Source: Quadrisphaera sp. (GTDB taxonomy: Bacteria > Actinomycetota > Actinomycetes > Actinomycetales > Quadrisphaeraceae). From it: a stretch of 8,126 nt of DNA. The notes beneath the pieces are model-generated. The model did not search any database. It saw only the letters and a program-made list of their open reading frames with translations, and was not told the DNA's origin. This document shows, piece after piece, positions 1-6,418 of the stretch. The first letter of the stretch is position 1. The number at the start of each line of letters is the position of its first letter. Made by a program: the position numbers and the translations under genes. The stretch is taken from assembly GCA_029258695.1 (NCBI GenBank), contig JARIBR010000168.1:1-8126 (forward strand). The letters run 5' to 3'.

Positions 1-1148
1 AGTACATGGCCGCGCTGCTCACGTCCGTGCAGTCCGACAAGGACAAGTCGGCCCTGTACCTGGGGGAGTGCCGGCGGATGCGCATCACGGTGCTCCCGCC
101 CGACGTCAACACCTCCATCGCCACCTATGCCGCGGTCGGCGACGACATCCGCTTCGGGCTGGCCGCCGTGCGCAACGTCGGCGAGAACGTCGTCGAGGCG
201 ATCGTCACCGCCCGCACCGAGAAGGGGGAGTTCACGTCCTTCGCCGACTTCCTCACCAAGGTGCCGGCGGTGGTGTGCAACAAGCGGACCATCGAGTCGC
301 TCATCAAGGCCGGGGCGTTCGACGCCCTCGGGCACACCCGCCGCCAGCTCCTGGCCGTCCACGAGGAGGCGGTGGACTCCGTCGTCGGCCTCAAGCGCGA
401 GGAGGCCCGCGGGCAGTTCGACCTCTTCGCCGGCCTGGGCGGCGACGACGACGACGCGACGGGCCCCACGGGCCTGACCGTCGCGCTGCCGGACCTGCCC
501 GAGTGGGACAAGCACGACCTGCTGGCGCGCGAGCGGGAGATGCTGGGCCTCTACGTCTCGGACCACCCGCTGTTCGGGCTCGAGCACGTGCTCGCTGACG
601 CCGCCGACTGCTCCATCGCCGCGCTGCTGACCGACGAGTCCCGCACCGACGGGTCGACGATCACCGTCGCGGGGCTCATCACGGGTCTGCAGCGCAAGAT
701 GACCAAGGCCGGCAAGCAGTGGGCGATCGCCACCGTCGAGGACCTCGAGGGCGCGGTGGACGTGCTGTTCTTCCCCAGCGCCTACGAGAGCTTCGCCCAC
801 CAGCTCGCGCACGACACGGTCGTGGTGGTGCGGGGCCGGCTCTCGCGCCGTGACGACGTGCCGTCCGTCCACGCCCAGGAGCTCACCCTCCCGGACACCT
901 CCGCCACGGGCAGCGGCCCGGTGGTGATCGCGGTGAACGAGTCGCGGGTCACCGAGCCCGTCGTGGAGCGCCTGCGCGAGGTCCTGGAGATCCACAAGGG
1001 CCTCACCGAGGTGCACCTGCGGCTGCTCACCCACGAGCAGCCGCTGACGATGCGTCTGGAGGACGCCCTGCGGGTCACGCCATCGCCGTCGCTGTACGGA
1101 GACCTCAAGGAGCTGCTCGGCCCGGCGTGCCTCGCCGGCACCGCGTGA
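1..1148 (+). CDS. dnaE: DNA polymerase III alpha subunit, C-terminal part (5' end outside window)
   Basis: This is the catalytic subunit of the replicative polymerase, which extends DNA at the fork while tethered to the sliding clamp. The reading frame is already open at base 1, so the PHP and polymerase core lie upstream and about 381 residues remain. Numbering from the Met at base 6: the opening MAALLTSVQSDKDK matches the DnaE region just before the helix-hairpin-helix part; HhH-like sequence follows at about 50-110 (GLAAVRNVGE, then NKRTIESLIKAGAFDALG); QFDLF at 137-141 fits the internal beta-clamp-binding consensus; an OB fold lies at about 218-297 (STITVAGLITGLQRKMTKAG onward); a small C-terminal domain ends at 380. 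An acidic DDDD stretch follows the clamp motif. The domain order fits actinobacterial DnaE1-type enzymes rather than PolC or the error-prone DnaE2, though the deciding N-terminal part is missing. The stop overlaps the next gene. Confidence 0.96.
   Translation, partial: YMAALLTSVQSDKDKSALYLGECRRMRITVLPPDVNTSIATYAAVGDDIRFGLAAVRNVGENVVEAIVTARTEKGEFTSFADFLTKVPAVVCNKRTIESLIKAGAFDALGHTRRQLLAVHEEAVDSVVGLKREEARGQFDLFAGLGGDDDDATGPTGLTVALPDLPEWDKHDLLAREREMLGLYVSDHPLFGLEHVLADAADCSIAALLTDESRTDGSTITVAGLITGLQRKMTKAGKQWAIATVEDLEGAVDVLFFPSAYESFAHQLAHDTVVVVRGRLSRRDDVPSVHAQELTLPDTSATGSGPVVIAVNESRVTEPVVERLREVLEIHKGLTEVHLRLLTHEQPLTMRLEDALRVTPSPSLYGDLKELLGPACLAGTA
414..428 (+). other. beta-clamp-binding motif QFDLF within dnaE
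   Basis: The five codons encode Gln-Phe-Asp-Leu-Phe, matching the QxxLF-type pentapeptide by which bacterial polymerase III alpha subunits bind the hydrophobic groove of the DnaN sliding clamp. It sits between the helix-hairpin-helix region and the OB fold, the expected place for the internal motif, and is followed by a Gly/Asp-rich flexible linker. The match is seen in the sequence; the function is assigned from family knowledge. Confidence 0.8.
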
Positions 1149-1834
1149 GCGAGGCGGGCGACGCGGGGGACGCGGGGGACGCGGGGGACGCGGACGAGGC
1201 ACCGGGGCCCGCCGCCGCGGCGCGCGAGGACCGTCGCCTCCCCGCGTGGCTGTGGGCGCTCGGCCTCCCGGTGCTCGCCGGCGCCGTGCTCGGTCTGCTC
1301 TGGTGGGTGCTGGCCCCCACGGCCCCCGTGCAGGTGGCGCTCTCGGGCCAGACCCTGCTCGTCTCGGCGCCGTCGATGCCCGAGCTCGCGGCGGCCCAGG
1401 ACGGGACCATGGCGCTGCTCGGGCTCGCCGGCGGCGTGGTGACCGGGGTGCTCGTGGCGGTGCGGGCGCGGGTGCGTCCGCTGACCCTCACCGTGCTGGC
1501 TGCCGCGGGCTCCGCGCTCGGCTCGGCCGTGGCGCTGGCCGTCGGTGCGTGGCTCGGCCCCGCGTCGCTGGTCGCGCAGGGGGCGCTGCGCGTCGACGCG
1601 CCCGAGGGGTCCAGCGGCGCCGACGGCTCGCTGGTCAGCCCGCTCGGCGTCGACGCGCCGGCGGCGCTGGTGGTGTGGCCGCTGGTCACGCTGCTCGTCG
1701 CGGCGATCGGCCACGCCGTGGTGGCCTGGCGCCTGGAGCGCGCCGTGGAGCGCGCCGACCGGGGTGCTGGTGCCCATGACGATGACGATGACGTGCCGGG
1801 CACCAGCACTGCCGTCGACGGGGCCCACCGCTGA
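1145..1834 (+). CDS. Small four-helix membrane protein of unknown function (possibly DUF2567-like)
   Basis: The product has no motif I can tie to a function. From the GTG at 1145 it is 229 residues; an in-frame GTG at 1127 would add six (MPRRHR). I prefer 1145 because it gives the four-base GTGA overlap with the dnaE stop typical of translational coupling, but AAGGAG at 1107-1112 lies 14 nt before the 1127 GTG, so that start remains possible. Numbered from 1127, an Ala-Gly-Asp repeat (10-21) precedes four hydrophobic segments at about 40-63, 95-112, 119-143 and 178-201. The first two are separated by a probable extracytoplasmic loop of about 30 residues, the last two by about 35. The C-terminus is hydrophilic with five consecutive Asp. 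Small four-helix proteins with this outline resemble actinobacterial DUF2567 proteins, but that is from memory. It is probably co-transcribed with dnaE. Confidence 0.75.
   Translation: MSEAGDAGDAGDAGDADEAPGPAAAAREDRRLPAWLWALGLPVLAGAVLGLLWWVLAPTAPVQVALSGQTLLVSAPSMPELAAAQDGTMALLGLAGGVVTGVLVAVRARVRPLTLTVLAAAGSALGSAVALAVGAWLGPASLVAQGALRVDAPEGSSGADGSLVSPLGVDAPAALVVWPLVTLLVAAIGHAVVAWRLERAVERADRGAGAHDDDDDVPGTSTAVDGAHR
1154..1195 (+). repeat. Nine-base tandem repeat encoding Ala-Gly-Asp
   Basis: Four head-to-tail nonamers occupy 1154-1189: the first is GCGGGCGAC and the next three are identical GCGGGGGAC. A partial GCGGAC follows at 1190-1195. The repeat is in frame, so unit gain or loss changes the protein by Ala-Gly-Asp steps without a frameshift. 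It lies in the poorly conserved N-terminal tail of the membrane protein, before the first hydrophobic segment. Slippage-prone repeats of this kind often vary in copy number between strains. Confidence 0.9.
1764..1809. repeat. Perfect 12-bp inverted repeat around a triple ATGACG repeat
   Basis: GTGCTGGTGCCC at 1764-1775 is exactly complementary to GGGCACCAGCAC at 1798-1809. The 22-base interval contains three copies of ATGACG (1776-1793), which encode the Asp run of the membrane protein. One more G-U pair (1763 with 1810) is possible in RNA. The structure lies just before the stop of the plus-strand gene and 50-95 bases beyond the stop of the minus-strand YbaK gene. It could therefore act as a hairpin terminator for the minus-strand cluster, but no T-run follows on either strand. 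Confidence 0.75.
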
Positions 1835-1835
1835 C

Positions 1836-1854
1836 CGCTGCTCGGCGGGCAGCG
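1836..1854. terminator. Short hairpin in the convergent gap, weak terminator candidate
   Basis: CGCTGC at 1836-1841 pairs with GCAGCG at 1849-1854 across a seven-base loop. It fills most of the 24-base gap between the convergent stops of the membrane-protein gene and the YbaK gene. There is no T-tract on either side, and a six-base stem is easily found by chance at this GC content, so only the position argues for a terminator. Confidence 0.3.
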
Positions 1855-1858
1855 CGGT

Positions 1859-2365
1859 TCAGCCCTGCGTCCGGCTGACGTCGGCCACCGTCGCGCCTGT
1901 CAGCGCGACGAGGTCGAGCGGTGACAGCTCGGCGTCCAGGCCGCGGCGCCCCGCGCTGACCAGCACCGTGCCGTGAGCGGTGGCCCCGGCGTCGACCACC
2001 GTCGGCAGGGCGCGCCGCTGGCCCAGAGGGCTGATCCCCCCGACGACGTACCCGGTGGCGCGCTGCGCGTCGGCGGGGTCGGCGAGGACGGCCTTGCGCC
2101 CGCCGAGCGCGGCGGCGGCGGCCTTGAGGTCGATGCGGGCACCGACGGGCAGGATCACCACTCCCAGGGAACCGTCCACGGAGACCACGATGGTCTTGAG
2201 CACCCGCTCCGCGGTCACGCCCAAGGCGAGCGCGGCCTCGGCGCCGAAGCCGCCGGCCGCCGCCACCGCGTCGGCGTCATGGTCGTAGGCGCGGACGGTG
2301 TGCGCCACCCCGGCGTCGGCCAGGGCCCGCAGCGCTGGCGTGGCCGCTCTCTCGTGCTTCGTCAC
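1859..2365 (-). CDS. YbaK/EbsC-family aminoacyl-tRNA deacylase (Cys-tRNA(Pro) deacylase type)
   Basis: Proteins of this family are small trans-editing enzymes that hydrolyse mischarged tRNA in the cytoplasm; YbaK itself clears Cys-tRNA(Pro). The product is 168 residues, close to the usual 150-170. Family landmarks are the YDHD segment at 27-30, VLKTIVV at 55-61 with the conserved catalytic-region Lys at 57, the LPVGARIDLKAAA segment at 72-84 and the GGISPLG loop at 109-115. A small Ala/Gly-rich stretch (AVAAAGG, 33-39) follows the YDHD segment. The GTG start is fixed by a strong ribosome-binding site, GGGAGGA, six to seven bases upstream. The open frame continues further upstream but loses similarity there. 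It lies 53 bases after the LON gene on the same strand and probably shares its transcript. Editing specificity (Cys, Ala or another residue) cannot be read from sequence alone. Confidence 0.93.
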   Translation of the reverse strand: MTKHERAATPALRALADAGVAHTVRAYDHDADAVAAAGGFGAEAALALGVTAERVLKTIVVSVDGSLGVVILPVGARIDLKAAAAALGGRKAVLADPADAQRATGYVVGGISPLGQRRALPTVVDAGATAHGTVLVSAGRRGLDAELSPLDLVALTGATVADVSRTQG

Positions 2366-2371
2366 GCTCGA

Positions 2372-2378
2372 TCCTCCC
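2372..2378 (-). promoter_or_regulatory. Ribosome-binding site of the YbaK-type gene
   Basis: On the minus strand GGGAGGA precedes the GTG at 2365-2363 by six bases. It is the strongest Shine-Dalgarno sequence among the starts in the window and decides the start of a gene whose frame is otherwise open for hundreds of codons upstream. I see no convincing promoter in the 53-base gap (2366-2418), which fits translation from a transcript arriving from the LON gene. Confidence 0.8.
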
Positions 2379-2418
2379 GGTCTGGACGGGTCCCGGCGCC
2401 GTGCGCACGCCAGCGGTC

Positions 2419-3120
2419 TCAGTTGGGGCTGATGTCCGCCGAGGCGAGGTCCACCGCGGGCAGGGAGCGCAGCTCGCTGATGAGCACCTCCTCGCGGTGC
2501 AGCAGGCGCCGCTCGGTGCGCAGCCTCGTGGTGGTGTCCGCGATCTCCAGCAAGCCCTGGCGCTCGGGCAGGTCCAGGACCATGCCGGCCATCACGAGGT
2601 AGGACAGCACCACCGGCGCGGGCGTCTCCGCGTCGGGCAGGCCGGTCGTGGCGATGCCGAGGCGCTCGCGGTAGCTCATCCAGCGCCGCGAGACGTCCTC
2701 GGCCAGGAGCGTCAGCGTCTCCGCGGCGCCGGGGTCGCCGCTCTCGTCCGGCGGGGTCTCCGGCTCGTCCAGCGGCGAGACCACCCCGGTGAGGTAGGGG
2801 GTGTCGGCGTTCTCGTCCACCTCGTGGAGCCGGAAGCGCACGGCGCCCGCGGTGACGATGTGGAATCCGCCGTCCGGGGCGCGCTCGTGCTCGCGGATCA
2901 GCGCGGTGCACCCCACGGCGTGCAGCGCCGAGGCCGGCGGCGTGCTGCCGGCGTCGTGTCCCTGGCGCAGGGCGACCACGCCGAACGCCCGCTCGTGCTC
3001 GGGGCGCTCGAGGAGGTCGGCCATGAGCGCCCGGTAGCGCTGCTCGAAGATGTTCAGCGGAAGCACCAGACCGGGGACGAGCACCTGCCGCAGCGGGAAC
3101 AGGGGCAGACGCTGGCGCAC
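2419..3120 (-). CDS. Stand-alone LON substrate-binding (N-terminal) domain protein
   Basis: The 233-residue product has the fold that LonA proteases use to recognise substrates, without the AAA+ or Ser-Lys protease domains. The N-terminus carries the family signature: LPLFPLRQVLVPG at 5-17, then LPLNIFEQRYRALM at 20-33. FGVVALRQG (46-54), the VGCTALI segment (69-75) and FHIVTAGAVRFRL (86-98) follow as expected beta strands. Residues 119-132 form an acidic, Pro-rich linker, and the C-terminal half is helical. The length is normal for the free-standing family, so it is not a broken lon gene. Its role is poorly understood; binding or delivering unfolded substrates is an inference from LonA. The GTG start is forced, because TAG lies in frame four codons upstream and no other start codon intervenes. 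It probably leads the LON-YbaK transcript, with the oxidase gene upstream on the same strand. Confidence 0.92.
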   Translation of the reverse strand: MRQRLPLFPLRQVLVPGLVLPLNIFEQRYRALMADLLERPEHERAFGVVALRQGHDAGSTPPASALHAVGCTALIREHERAPDGGFHIVTAGAVRFRLHEVDENADTPYLTGVVSPLDEPETPPDESGDPGAAETLTLLAEDVSRRWMSYRERLGIATTGLPDAETPAPVVLSYLVMAGMVLDLPERQGLLEIADTTTRLRTERRLLHREEVLISELRSLPAVDLASADISPN

Positions 3121-3164
3121 CGCGCCATCCTAGGTCGGCGCGCGCGGCCGGGATCATGGCGCGG
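3120..3164 (-). promoter_or_regulatory. LON gene start region: TAGGAT -10-like hexamer within an inverted repeat
   Basis: On the minus strand TAGGAT (3132-3127) ends exactly six bases before the GTG at 3120-3118, the spacing expected if transcription begins on the start codon (leaderless mRNA). The same bases include AGGA, which could instead act as a weak Shine-Dalgarno at seven bases. A perfect 9-bp inverted repeat, CCGCGCCAT at 3120-3128 and ATGGCGCGG at 3156-3164, spans the hexamer and the first base of the start codon. No clear -35 box is seen. The remainder of the 102-base gap to the oxidase stop shows no terminator. Confidence 0.45.
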
Positions 3165-3222
3165 GCGCGCACCGGTTCCCACCTGCTGGCGGCGGTGTGC
3201 TGCGCGGGGGCCGGGAGCGCCC

Positions 3223-6200
3223 TCAGTCCTCCGGCAGCGCGGCGGCGAGCAGCTCGACGAGGTGCTGGGGGCGCCGGCCGGTGAGGTCCACCGACTGGGT
3301 GCGGCAGGAGAACCCGTCGGCGATCACCGGTGCACCGGTGCCCTCCACGCGGGCCAGCGCCGGCAGGAGCGCGTGCTCGGCGACCTTGACGGAGACCTCG
3401 TGGTGGCCGGCCTCGGCGCCGAAGTTGCCCGCGAGCCCGCAGCAGCCCGAGAGCACTTGCGGGTCCAGCCCGGCGCGGGCCATGAGGGCGGCGTCGGGCC
3501 CGAAGCCCATCACCGCGTGCTGGTGGCAGTGCGGCTGGACCACCGCGTCGGCGCCGCGCGCTCCCCCCGGCGCCCCGGGGCTCGAGCCCACGCCACCGGT
3601 GAGGTCCGGCGGCTGCCAGCCGGGGCGGTGCTCGGCGAGGAGCTCGGCGACGGTGCGCACCCGGTGGCCCAGGGCGTGAGCGCGGGCGTCACCGGGCAGG
3701 AGGCGCTCGGCGTCCTCGCGCAGCAGCGCGGTGCAGCTGGGCTCGAGGCCGACGACCGGCACGCTGGAGGCGCCGTCGGCGCCGCGGGCGGGGAGGTCGG
3801 TGCCGGCCAGCGCCCGGGCGGTGGCCTCGTCGAGGGCGTCCAGGCTGGCCCGCAGCTGACGCTTGGCGCCGTCCAGCTGGCCCGTCGAGACCCACGTCAG
3901 CCCGCAGCACACCTGGCGTCGGGTGATCGTCACGGTGAAGCCGAGGTGCTCGAGGAGGCGCACGGCGGCCTGGCCCACGGCGGGGTCGAAGGCCTGGGTG
4001 AAGGTGTCGACCCACAGCACCACGGGTTGGCCGGCGGGAACCTGGCCGACGCCGGGCCGCGCCACGAACCACGACCGGAAGCTGCGCGGCGCGAACCTCG
4101 GCAGCGGCCGCCGCTGGTCCACCCCGCCGAGAGCCCGAGCGGCGCGCGCCGCCCCCGGCACCCGCAGCGAGGCGTTGACCAGCCGCGGGGCCAGCACCGC
4201 CAGGCGAGACCACCGCGGGAGCCACCCCAGCAGGTAGTGGCTGCGCGGCCGCAGGCGTCCTCGCCAGTGGTGGTCGAGGAACTCGGCCTTGTAGGTGGCC
4301 ATGTCCACCCCGGCCGGGCAGTCCACGGCGCAGCCCTTGCAGGACAGGCAGAGGTCGAGGGACTCGGCGACCTCGGGGGAGGACCACCCGGAGTCCACGA
4401 GCGAGCCGTTGGCCATCTCCTGGAGGAGGCGGGCGCGGGCGCGGGTGGAGTCCTTCTCGTCCCCGGTCGCCAGGTAGGACGGGCACATCACCCCGCCGGA
4501 GTCGGCGCGGCACTTGCCGACCCCCACGCAGCGGTGCACCGCCTGGGTGAGGTCGTCGGCGTCGCGGGGGTACGCGAAGCCGAGCGTCCCCGCACCGCCG
4601 CCGCGCCCGCCCGGGTCCCCCAGGTGCGGTGCGCGCCGCCCGATGCTCACGGCCACCTTCGCCGAGGGCACCCGCAGGTCCGCGGCCAGCGGCCGGGGGC
4701 GCACGATCACGCCGGGGTTCAGCACGTCGTCGGGGTCGAAGGCGTGCTTGACCGCCTCGAACGCCGCGATCGCCTCGGGCGGGTACATCAGCGGCAGCAG
4801 CGCCCCGCGGGCCCGTCCGTCGCCGTGCTCCCCGGACAGCGAGCCGCCGTGGGAGGCGACCAGGCGCGCCGCGTCCTCGAGGAAGGCCTGCGAGCGGGCC
4901 GCTCCGCCGAGCGCCGAGAGCGGCAGGTCCAGGCGCACGTGGATGCACCCGTCACCGAAGTGGCCGTAGGCCAGCCCGTCGACGCCGTGGGAGGCCGTGA
5001 GCGCGTCGAACTCACGCAGGTAGGCCCCCAGGCGCGCCGGCGGGACGGCGGCGTCCTCCCACCCCGGCCACGCGGGCTCCCCGGAGGGGGAGCGGCCGGC
5101 GAACCCGGCGCCGTCCTCGCGGATGCGCCAGAGCCCACGAGCCTTGGCGGCGTCGGTGATGACCAGGGAGTCCACCGCGCCGTGGGCCAGGGCGTCCGCC
5201 ACCAGGGCGTCAGCCGCCGCCGCCGCAGCGCGCGGGTCGGTCCCGCCCACCTCGACGAACAACCACCCCTCGCCGTCGGGCAGGCCGTCGGCGGCGCGCC
5301 CGCGCTCGCGCACCACGTCCACGAGGCGCCGGTCGATGCCCTCGACGGCGAGCGGCGCGTGCTCCAGCAGGGCCGGGGTGCCGTCGGCGGCGCTGGCCAT
5401 GTCCGGGTAGCCGAGCACGACGAAGACCGCCGCGGCGGGCTGACGGACCAGGCGCACCCGGGCGGTCAGGGTGGTGGCCAGCGTGCCCTCCGAGCCGGTG
5501 AGCAGGCGGGCCAGGCTGCGTCCGGCGAGGGCCTGGCCGGACAGCTGCTGGTGGGAGCTGGGGCCGGCGTCGCCGCGCTGGCGCTCGGGCAGGAGGTTCT
5601 CCAGCGCGTACCCCGAGACCTGCCGGCCGAACGTGCCGAACGAGGTGCGCAGCAGCTCGAGGTTGCGTGCACCGATCCCCGCGAGCTCGTCGACGAGGCG
5701 GGTCGGCGCCTCGTCGGTCCACCACCGCTGGCCGTGGCCGTCGATCACCTCGAGGCCGAGGACGTTGTCGGAGGTGCGCCCGTACGCCAGGGCGTGGGAG
5801 CCGCAGGCGTCGTTCCCGATCATCCCACCGAGGGTCGCCCGGCTGTGGGTGGACGGGTCCGGCCCGAAGCGCCAGCCGCCCGGGTCCGCGGCGCGCATGA
5901 GGTCGTCCAGCACCACGCCCGGCTGCACGACGGCCACCCCGGACTGCGTGTCGACGTCGAGGATCCCGTGCAGGTGCCGGGAGTGGTCGAGCACCACGCC
6001 GGGGCCCACCGCGTTGCCGGCCACCGACGTCCCACCGCCCCGGGAGGTCAGGGGCACCCCGAGGTCGCGGCACACCGACGCGGCGGCCTCCACGTCGTCG
6101 GCGCCCCGGGGGAAGACCACGACCTGGGGCACCACGCGGTAGTTCGACGCGTCGCTGGAGTACTCCGCGCGCCGCCGCCGCGCGTGGTCCACGCACCGCT

Positions 6201-6309
6201 CGCCGCCGGGGCCCAGCGCCGCGCGCAGCCGGGCGGCCAGGGCGGCGACCTCCACGTCCGGCCCCCCGGGCGTGGGCGACGGTGCGGCGGCGGGCAAGGT
6301 CGCGGTCAC
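3223..6309 (-). CDS. FAD-linked oxidase fused to Fe-S/CCG-domain subunit (D-2-hydroxyacid dehydrogenase, YdiJ-like)
   Basis: This 1028-residue fusion resembles GlcD joined to GlcF, in the architecture of E. coli YdiJ and related D-2-hydroxyglutarate or D-lactate dehydrogenases. It likely oxidises a D-2-hydroxyacid at the flavin and passes electrons through Fe-S centres to a membrane or flavoprotein acceptor. The FAD-binding PCMH domain spans about 45-290, with SRGGGTSVAG at 89-98 and GGMIGNDACGSHALAYGRTS at 161-180. The C-terminal oxidase domain runs to about 540; H450 and H457 (GHFGDGCIH) and E494 (GEHGDGR) are probable metal/substrate ligands. The Fe-S region has C594, C600 and C609, then a full CxxCxxCxxxCP at 654-665. 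Two CCG-type segments follow: C801-C802 with EPSC at 856-859, and HCH at 927-929 with C956-C957. No signal peptide or membrane helix is evident. The substrate cannot be determined here. The GTG start at 6309 fits the family but lacks a good Shine-Dalgarno. Confidence 0.93.
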   Translation of the reverse strand: MTATLPAAAPSPTPGGPDVEVAALAARLRAALGPGGERCVDHARRRRAEYSSDASNYRVVPQVVVFPRGADDVEAAASVCRDLGVPLTSRGGGTSVAGNAVGPGVVLDHSRHLHGILDVDTQSGVAVVQPGVVLDDLMRAADPGGWRFGPDPSTHSRATLGGMIGNDACGSHALAYGRTSDNVLGLEVIDGHGQRWWTDEAPTRLVDELAGIGARNLELLRTSFGTFGRQVSGYALENLLPERQRGDAGPSSHQQLSGQALAGRSLARLLTGSEGTLATTLTARVRLVRQPAAAVFVVLGYPDMASAADGTPALLEHAPLAVEGIDRRLVDVVRERGRAADGLPDGEGWLFVEVGGTDPRAAAAAADALVADALAHGAVDSLVITDAAKARGLWRIREDGAGFAGRSPSGEPAWPGWEDAAVPPARLGAYLREFDALTASHGVDGLAYGHFGDGCIHVRLDLPLSALGGAARSQAFLEDAARLVASHGGSLSGEHGDGRARGALLPLMYPPEAIAAFEAVKHAFDPDDVLNPGVIVRPRPLAADLRVPSAKVAVSIGRRAPHLGDPGGRGGGAGTLGFAYPRDADDLTQAVHRCVGVGKCRADSGGVMCPSYLATGDEKDSTRARARLLQEMANGSLVDSGWSSPEVAESLDLCLSCKGCAVDCPAGVDMATYKAEFLDHHWRGRLRPRSHYLLGWLPRWSRLAVLAPRLVNASLRVPGAARAARALGGVDQRRPLPRFAPRSFRSWFVARPGVGQVPAGQPVVLWVDTFTQAFDPAVGQAAVRLLEHLGFTVTITRRQVCCGLTWVSTGQLDGAKRQLRASLDALDEATARALAGTDLPARGADGASSVPVVGLEPSCTALLREDAERLLPGDARAHALGHRVRTVAELLAEHRPGWQPPDLTGGVGSSPGAPGGARGADAVVQPHCHQHAVMGFGPDAALMARAGLDPQVLSGCCGLAGNFGAEAGHHEVSVKVAEHALLPALARVEGTGAPVIADGFSCRTQSVDLTGRRPQHLVELLAAALPED

Positions 6310-6328
6310 GCTGGCGATTGTCTCAGCG
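6309..6328 (-). promoter_or_regulatory. Weak -10-like element before the oxidase start
   Basis: Reading the minus strand, GACAAT (6322-6317, four of six matches to TATAAT) ends seven bases before the GTG at 6309-6307. No purine-rich Shine-Dalgarno is visible, so a leaderless start is possible. The 106-base gap shared with divergent hisD (6310-6415) also holds a short CGGTGATCGGTGGACCG stretch (6329-6345) with a CGGTG direct repeat and a CGGT/ACCG inverted repeat. I cannot say whether it is an operator. Confidence 0.3.
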
Positions 6329-6402
6329 CGGTGATCGGTGGACCGCCCGAACTCCCGCGAGATGCGTCACGGCTGGGCCCGGGCGGGGCCGGCGGACCCG
6401 CC

Positions 6403-6418
6403 TACCCTAGATCCCGTG
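6403..6418 (+). promoter_or_regulatory. Candidate hisD promoter with leaderless start
   Basis: TACCCT at 6403-6408 fits the actinobacterial TAnnnT -10 pattern and is followed by seven bases and then GTG at 6416-6418, directly before the ATG at 6419. Transcription would begin at or next to the GTG. No Shine-Dalgarno is present upstream, which agrees with a leaderless message, and no recognisable -35 box is seen in the very GC-rich stretch before it. Confidence 0.5.

Noticed and set aside
2366..3172. Upstream extension of the YbaK frame through the LON gene, giving a 437-residue protein
   Set aside because: The part before the GTG at 2365 is low-complexity Arg/Ala/Gly sequence in the wrong frame of the LON gene, while a strong Shine-Dalgarno sits just before 2365.
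6338..6415. Longer hisD start adding 26-27 residues
   Set aside because: The added residues have no similarity to HisD, include the likely -10 hexamer, and would make the protein longer than the family norm.
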